Source of the DNA: Candidatus Bathyarchaeota archaeon
Lineage (GTDB): Archaea; Thermoproteota; Bathyarchaeia; Bathyarchaeales; Bathycorpusculaceae
Assembly: GCA_003601785.1 (NCBI GenBank)
Contig: PIYA01000036.1
Location: forward strand, 1 to 8,332
Reading direction: 5' to 3'
Length of the DNA: 8,332 nucleotides
Of this stretch, positions 5,838-8,332 are shown piece after piece. The notes beneath the pieces are model-generated. The model saw only the letters and a list, made by a program, of their open reading frames with translations, had not been told where the DNA came from and did not search any database. The translations under genes were made by a program, and so were the position numbers. The stretch's first letter is position 1. Every line of letters begins with the position of its first letter.

Positions 5838-6475
5838 TCATCTTTCCTCCGTGAGAATTTATGCCCGTTTCTTCCAGCGATTTTTACGGCTGATGCTATA
5901 TCTCTTAATCCTCTTCTATGCTTATTTTCATATAAGTATCGGTTTGTTCCAGCTTCACTTACGCTTTCCAAGACCACATTTGACGGCAAAGCTTTATCCA
6001 GAACCCTTAAAAGTTTCTCCTTGTATTCCGGGACTCCGTCGCCAATTTTAACCGATATGGAAGCCACTGGCTTATCTCCGAAATTTTTCACAATTTTTAT
6101 TATTCTGTTCAATGCCTCCTTAACGCTGAAACAGTTTCCGGTCTCCACAACTTTACCGTCTGCCAAGACCGCCAACCCGAAAACTTCACCAGGATCAACA
6201 CCTACAACAACTCTTTCGTAGTTTTCTTTTCCTTGAACGATCTGTAACGCCTCACTAACCAAGGATTCTGTGTTTGCACCTTCATGATATGTCAAGATTT
6301 TTTCGTGTTTTATCAGAGATTTTTCCTCTTCAGTCGTTATGACAACTTTAATTCCTAAAGGAATCGGTTCGTTCGGCGTCAAGCTCAGAAAAGGCATTTT
6401 TCTTTTCTTAAGTTCGTTAACTATCAGGTAATAGGCTTTCCCCGAAACAGTCACTACAGCGATCTTAGCTTTCAT
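5834..6475 (-). CDS. Predicted RNase H-fold nuclease-like protein (RuvC/YqgF type), uncharacterised
   Basis: This 213-aa protein has no name that I can assign with confidence. Residues 1-85 form an alpha/beta N-terminal domain (IAVVTVSGKAYYLIVNEL, then VVITTEEE) of unknown role. From residue 88 it has an RNase H/RuvC-like core: the first strand VVVGVDPGEVFGLAVL (89-104) places D94 as in RuvC and YqgF. A strand VASISVKIGDG (137-147) and a strand VVLESVSEAGT (167-177) follow, with E174 in an E-x-G-T setting like the D-E-x-x-T of YqgF. The helix HRRGLRDIASAVKIAGRNG (186-204) carries D192, equivalent to the last catalytic Asp. A D94/E174/D192 triad therefore appears intact, which suggests nuclease activity by inference. 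It is first in a two-gene unit with the Clp1 kinase (4-nt overlap) and divergent from radB. The ATG has AGGATG about 5-7 nt upstream. Confidence 0.75.
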   Translation of the reverse strand: MKAKIAVVTVSGKAYYLIVNELKKRKMPFLSLTPNEPIPLGIKVVITTEEEKSLIKHEKILTYHEGANTESLVSEALQIVQGKENYERVVVGVDPGEVFGLAVLADGKVVETGNCFSVKEALNRIIKIVKNFGDKPVASISVKIGDGVPEYKEKLLRVLDKALPSNVVLESVSEAGTNRYLYENKHRRGLRDIASAVKIAGRNGHKFSRRKDE

Positions 6476-6506
6476 ACAGCCATCCTGTTGATTTGATTAA
6501 CAAACA

Positions 6507-6515
6507 AATTATTAG
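6507..6515 (+). promoter_or_regulatory. Candidate promoter element for radB
   Basis: AAATTATTA lies about 26-32 nt before the candidate ATG starts of radB at 6537 and 6543. No Shine-Dalgarno sequence precedes radB, so a leaderless or near-leaderless transcript is the simplest reading. The element is weakly TATA-like. Confidence 0.25.
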
Positions 6516-6522
6516 TTTCCAT

Positions 6523-6530
6523 GTTTATAA
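6523..6530 (-). promoter_or_regulatory. Candidate TATA box for the RuvC-like/Clp1 operon
   Basis: The minus strand reads TTATAAAC. Initiation about 26 nt downstream falls near 6500, giving a leader of about 25 nt with the AGGATG ribosome site (6481-6486) before the ATG at 6475. Its position, overlapping the upstream flank of radB, would make the divergent promoters share DNA. Confidence 0.45.
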
Positions 6531-6542
6531 TCGTTGATGTGT

Positions 6543-7247
6543 ATGACCGTGTTAAACAAGGTCGCAACTGGCTGTAAAAAAATCGATAACGTTCTCGGAG
6601 GGGGAATTCCAGCAGGAAGCATAGCTTTGCTTTACGGAGAAGCTGAGACTGGCAAGACAACCTTAGCTATGCAATGCGCCGTAAACTGTACAAGAAAAGG
6701 CTATAAAACAATTTTTTTAGATTGCGACGGCACTTTTTCCGCTAAAAGACTGTCTCAGATCGCCTCTGAAGACTTTAAAAAAATTGCACCACTGATAATC
6801 CTGATGAAACCGAGCAACTTCACCGAACAAACCTCAGCCATAGACGGACTTGCAGATTACATAACTAAAAGCTGTGGACTTGTCGTTATTGATACAATCA
6901 CCTCGCTCTATCGAGTTGAAACATCAGAAAAACCAGAAAAAACGTTTAAACTTAACCGCGAATTAAACAGACAAATGGCATCTCTAGCGCAGATCGCCAA
7001 AACACAAAGGATTCCATTGATAATAACAAGTCAGGTTCGAAGCGTCTTTAACGAAACTTACGTGCACGTGGAACCAGTGGCTACAAGAGTCTTAAAGTTC
7101 TGGGCGGACATAATAGTAGCCATGAAACCCACAGGAAACCCACAAGTAATCAAGGCGGTTTTGGAGAAAAATCAGAAAAAAGAACAGCCCTTAACCTGCT
7201 ACCTAAGAATAAGTGAAAGAGGAATTTACGATTTAAAAGCCACCTAA
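6543..7247 (+). CDS. radB: RadB, RecA/RadA-like recombination protein
   Basis: A single RecA-fold ATPase core of about 234 aa without the N-terminal HhH domain of RadA, which is the RadB layout. Counting from the ATG at 6543, the sequence opens with VATGCKKIDNVLGGGIPAGS, the RadA/RadB entry strand. Walker A is GEAETGKTT (32-40) and Walker B is GLVVIDTITSLYR (112-124). The DNA-binding loop/strand ITSQVRSVFNETY precedes a C-terminal part with FWADIIVAMK. Archaeal RadB binds DNA and modulates RadA and Hjc in recombination; its ATPase is weak in studied members. The start is uncertain: TTG 6534, ATG 6537 and ATG 6543 are all in frame and none has a clear Shine-Dalgarno site. I prefer 6543 because it leaves the usual short lead before the core. 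It is divergent from the RuvC-like gene and 14 nt upstream of the CDP-archaeol synthase gene, likely in one operon. Confidence 0.88.
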   Translation: MTVLNKVATGCKKIDNVLGGGIPAGSIALLYGEAETGKTTLAMQCAVNCTRKGYKTIFLDCDGTFSAKRLSQIASEDFKKIAPLIILMKPSNFTEQTSAIDGLADYITKSCGLVVIDTITSLYRVETSEKPEKTFKLNRELNRQMASLAQIAKTQRIPLIITSQVRSVFNETYVHVEPVATRVLKFWADIIVAMKPTGNPQVIKAVLEKNQKKEQPLTCYLRISERGIYDLKAT

Positions 7248-7261
7248 TTGAAGGAAAGAAA

Positions 7262-7771
7262 ATGGATATGGTACAACTGGTTATAGAAGCACTAAAATTT
7301 ATATTCCCAGCCTACTGTGCAAACGCTATTCCGGTAATAACCGGCGGAGGACCCCCTATAGACTTCGGTAAAAAATTTTACGATGGAAAACCTATATTTG
7401 GTAAAAACAAGACCTTTCGAGGCTTCTTTTCCGGTCTAATAGTCGGAACAATCGTTGGGTTAATAGAAGGCGTATTCTTTGAGGGATATTCCCTCTATCT
7501 CGGCATGTTACTATCTTTAGGCGCTCTACTCGGAGACTTAGCAGGATCATTTTTGAAGAGAAGACTCGGGCTTACTCCGGGAGATTTACTACCCATTATA
7601 GATCAGATTGACTTCATATTAGGCGCCATATTGCTTTCTCTCCCTCTTTCCTTCGGAATGCTCTCTCACCATCCCCTTCTCTGCGTTGTCGTGTTGATCC
7701 TAACTATTCCAATTCATATGTTAACAAATTTTGCGGCGTACAAGCTTGGTTTGAAGAGTAATCCTTGGTAA
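7262..7771 (+). CDS. carS: CDP-archaeol synthase (CTP:archaetidic acid cytidylyltransferase)
   Basis: CarS activates 2,3-di-O-geranylgeranylglyceryl phosphate with CTP to give CDP-archaeol, the precursor of archaeal phospholipid head-group attachment, in the cytoplasmic membrane. The 169-aa length is normal for the family. Visible motifs are YCANAIPVITGGGPPIDFG (18-36), DGKPIFGKNKTFRG (41-54), the CdsA-like core GDLAGSFLKRR (91-101) and TPGDLLPIIDQIDF (105-118), with acidic residues D92, D114 and D117 in the expected metal/CTP positions. About four to five hydrophobic helices are visible (roughly 2-20, 55-73, 78-97, 117-134, 138-160). The ATG at 7262 has GAAGGA 7 nt upstream. It follows radB closely and probably shares its transcript; the link is likely transcriptional rather than functional. 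Identification is secure. Confidence 0.95.
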   Translation: MDMVQLVIEALKFIFPAYCANAIPVITGGGPPIDFGKKFYDGKPIFGKNKTFRGFFSGLIVGTIVGLIEGVFFEGYSLYLGMLLSLGALLGDLAGSFLKRRLGLTPGDLLPIIDQIDFILGAILLSLPLSFGMLSHHPLLCVVVLILTIPIHMLTNFAAYKLGLKSNPW

Positions 7772-7773
7772 AG

Positions 7774-8193
7774 CTATCCGCCTAGCTTCATGTGCACGAT
7801 TGTTTCTAGGAGAATGTAAGCTAGAATCAAAAAAATGGCACCTACCAAGAACATCATGTACGCCTGTCTCGGCTTATAAGCATACTTTGTGCTCTGATAC
7901 ATAACTATTAATCCTACTATACCTAGCGAGTAAAGAATCATGGCGATCACGCTGTCTGATATGAATTGCTCCGATAAGGCTGGATATAGAAAGAGGAAAC
8001 GTCCACCATAGTAAGCTGATGGAAGCGGTTTCATTGTAATATCGTATAATCCGCCTCCGAACAAGAAAACTGCGATGGCAATGGCTATTATTGAAATGAG
8101 AAGTGTGGAAGGTTTCGCCGTTGAAATTTTCTTGTAGAATCTCTGAACGGAATAGGATAGAGAGGATATTTGCCTTTTAACTTTCCTTGACAT
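7774..8193 (-). CDS. OST3/OST6/OSTC-like membrane protein (oligosaccharyltransferase subunit type)
   Basis: This 139-aa membrane protein has a basic N-terminus (KVKRQ, KKISTAK) and three hydrophobic helices (about 31-50, 82-100, 110-134). The sequence tracks from memory the human OST subunit OSTC/DC2 and the C-terminal domain of Ost3/Ost6. FLFGGGLYDITMKPLP (43-58) corresponds to FLITGGIIYDVIVEPP; an extramembrane loop ends in SEQFISD (74-80), corresponding to GQYIMEG. Then come SLGIVGLIVMYQS (89-101), a short basic loop with R109, a third helix, and HMKLGG at the very end, corresponding to RMKLPG. In eukaryotes these subunits tie the catalytic STT3 to the complex or translocon; a role beside archaeal AglB/Stt3 is inference. 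No thioredoxin domain is present. The ATG has GGAG 9 nt upstream and overlaps the preceding gene by 17 nt; its stop is 2 nt from that of the CDP-archaeol synthase gene. Confidence 0.65.
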   Translation of the reverse strand: MSRKVKRQISSLSYSVQRFYKKISTAKPSTLLISIIAIAIAVFLFGGGLYDITMKPLPSAYYGGRFLFLYPALSEQFISDSVIAMILYSLGIVGLIVMYQSTKYAYKPRQAYMMFLVGAIFLILAYILLETIVHMKLGG

Positions 8194-8332
8194 CGCCTTT
8201 TTCTCCGCTTTTAAGTAAGTGTTCAGCTACTTCTTTAGCCCATTCTCCTGTTAGTGGATTCTTAACAATCTCATTTAAATATTCCCTCCAAGAAGCATCG
8301 GAAGCCTTTTTCCAGACCTCATATTTCTTGAC
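8177..8332 (-). CDS. C-terminal end of an unrecognised protein, cut by right window edge
   Basis: The frame is open from the right edge to a TAA at 8177-8179, giving the last 51 residues. They are hydrophilic and helix-prone, with three tryptophans (VWKKASDASWREYL, then NPLTGEWAKEVAEHLL) and a charged tail ending in KGDVKES. There is no membrane segment, and I do not recognise the family. Coding is supported by the full open frame, by good amino-acid composition, and by the overlap with the next gene: the OST3-like ATG (8191-8193) and its GGAG ribosome site lie inside this gene's 3' end. The two are therefore probably co-transcribed and translationally linked. The function of the missing N-terminal part would be the best clue to the OST3-like protein's context. 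Confidence 0.6.
   Translation of the reverse strand, partial: VKKYEVWKKASDASWREYLNEIVKNPLTGEWAKEVAEHLLKSGEKGDVKES

Noticed and set aside
6523..6530. GTTTATAA as a TATA box for radB
   Set aside because: It is only 7-20 nt before the possible radB starts, too close for initiation upstream of the coding region. It fits the opposite operon much better.
6472..6660. Minus-strand open frame upstream of the RuvC-like gene
   Set aside because: It overlaps the 5' end of radB antisense, including the conserved Walker A region, and has no family features.
1..8332. CRISPR arrays, insertion sequences, tRNA/rRNA genes, toxin-antitoxin or defence modules
   Set aside because: No regularly spaced repeats, terminal inverted repeats, transposase motifs or cloverleaf sequences were visible. 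The gene content is chromosomal housekeeping.

Overview
This window looks like chromosomal DNA from an archaeon, most likely a TACK-lineage (Thermoproteota) member of the Bathyarchaeia type. The archaeal assignment rests on CDP-archaeol synthase, RadB, a Clp1-type RNA 5'-kinase and an archaeal-style Sua5, together with TATA-box-like elements upstream of genes that also carry Shine-Dalgarno (SD) sites. The finer placement is an inference from two eukaryote-like genes: a probable proteasome assembly chaperone 4 (PAC4) homologue and a probable OST3/OST6/OSTC-family membrane protein. I see no mobile element, CRISPR array, tRNA or rRNA. Nearly all the DNA is coding and no gene-free stretch exceeds about 160 bases.

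Left part (1-3773, all minus strand). Reading in the direction of transcription there are five genes. A PAC4-like gene overlaps a UbiD-family decarboxylase gene by 4 nt. Next comes a two-CBS-domain protein with its own promoter, whose real start is probably an internal GTG at 1969. After it lies Sua5 (threonylcarbamoyl-AMP synthase for tRNA t6A), broken into two reading frames by a 2-nt insertion-type frameshift in its HYAP linker motif. The last gene is a small membrane protein that starts at a TTG codon and runs off the left edge.

Middle part (3774-7247). Endonuclease III (plus strand) is divergent from the PAC4/UbiD pair. It converges on an operon (minus strand) in which an uncharacterised RNase H-fold (RuvC/YqgF-like) protein overlaps a Clp1/Grc3-type polyribonucleotide 5'-hydroxyl kinase by 4 nt. 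RadB (plus strand) is divergent from that operon. This block is therefore rich in nucleic-acid repair and processing genes.

Right part (7248-8332). CDP-archaeol synthase (membrane lipid synthesis) follows RadB by 14 nt on the plus strand. It converges, with only 2 nt between the stop codons, on the OST3/OST6-like three-helix membrane protein (minus strand). That gene's start overlaps the 3' end of a further, unrecognised minus-strand gene cut by the right edge.

The points most worth following up are the OST3/OSTC-like protein, the PAC4-like protein, the RuvC/YqgF-like partner of Clp1, and the Sua5 frameshift.
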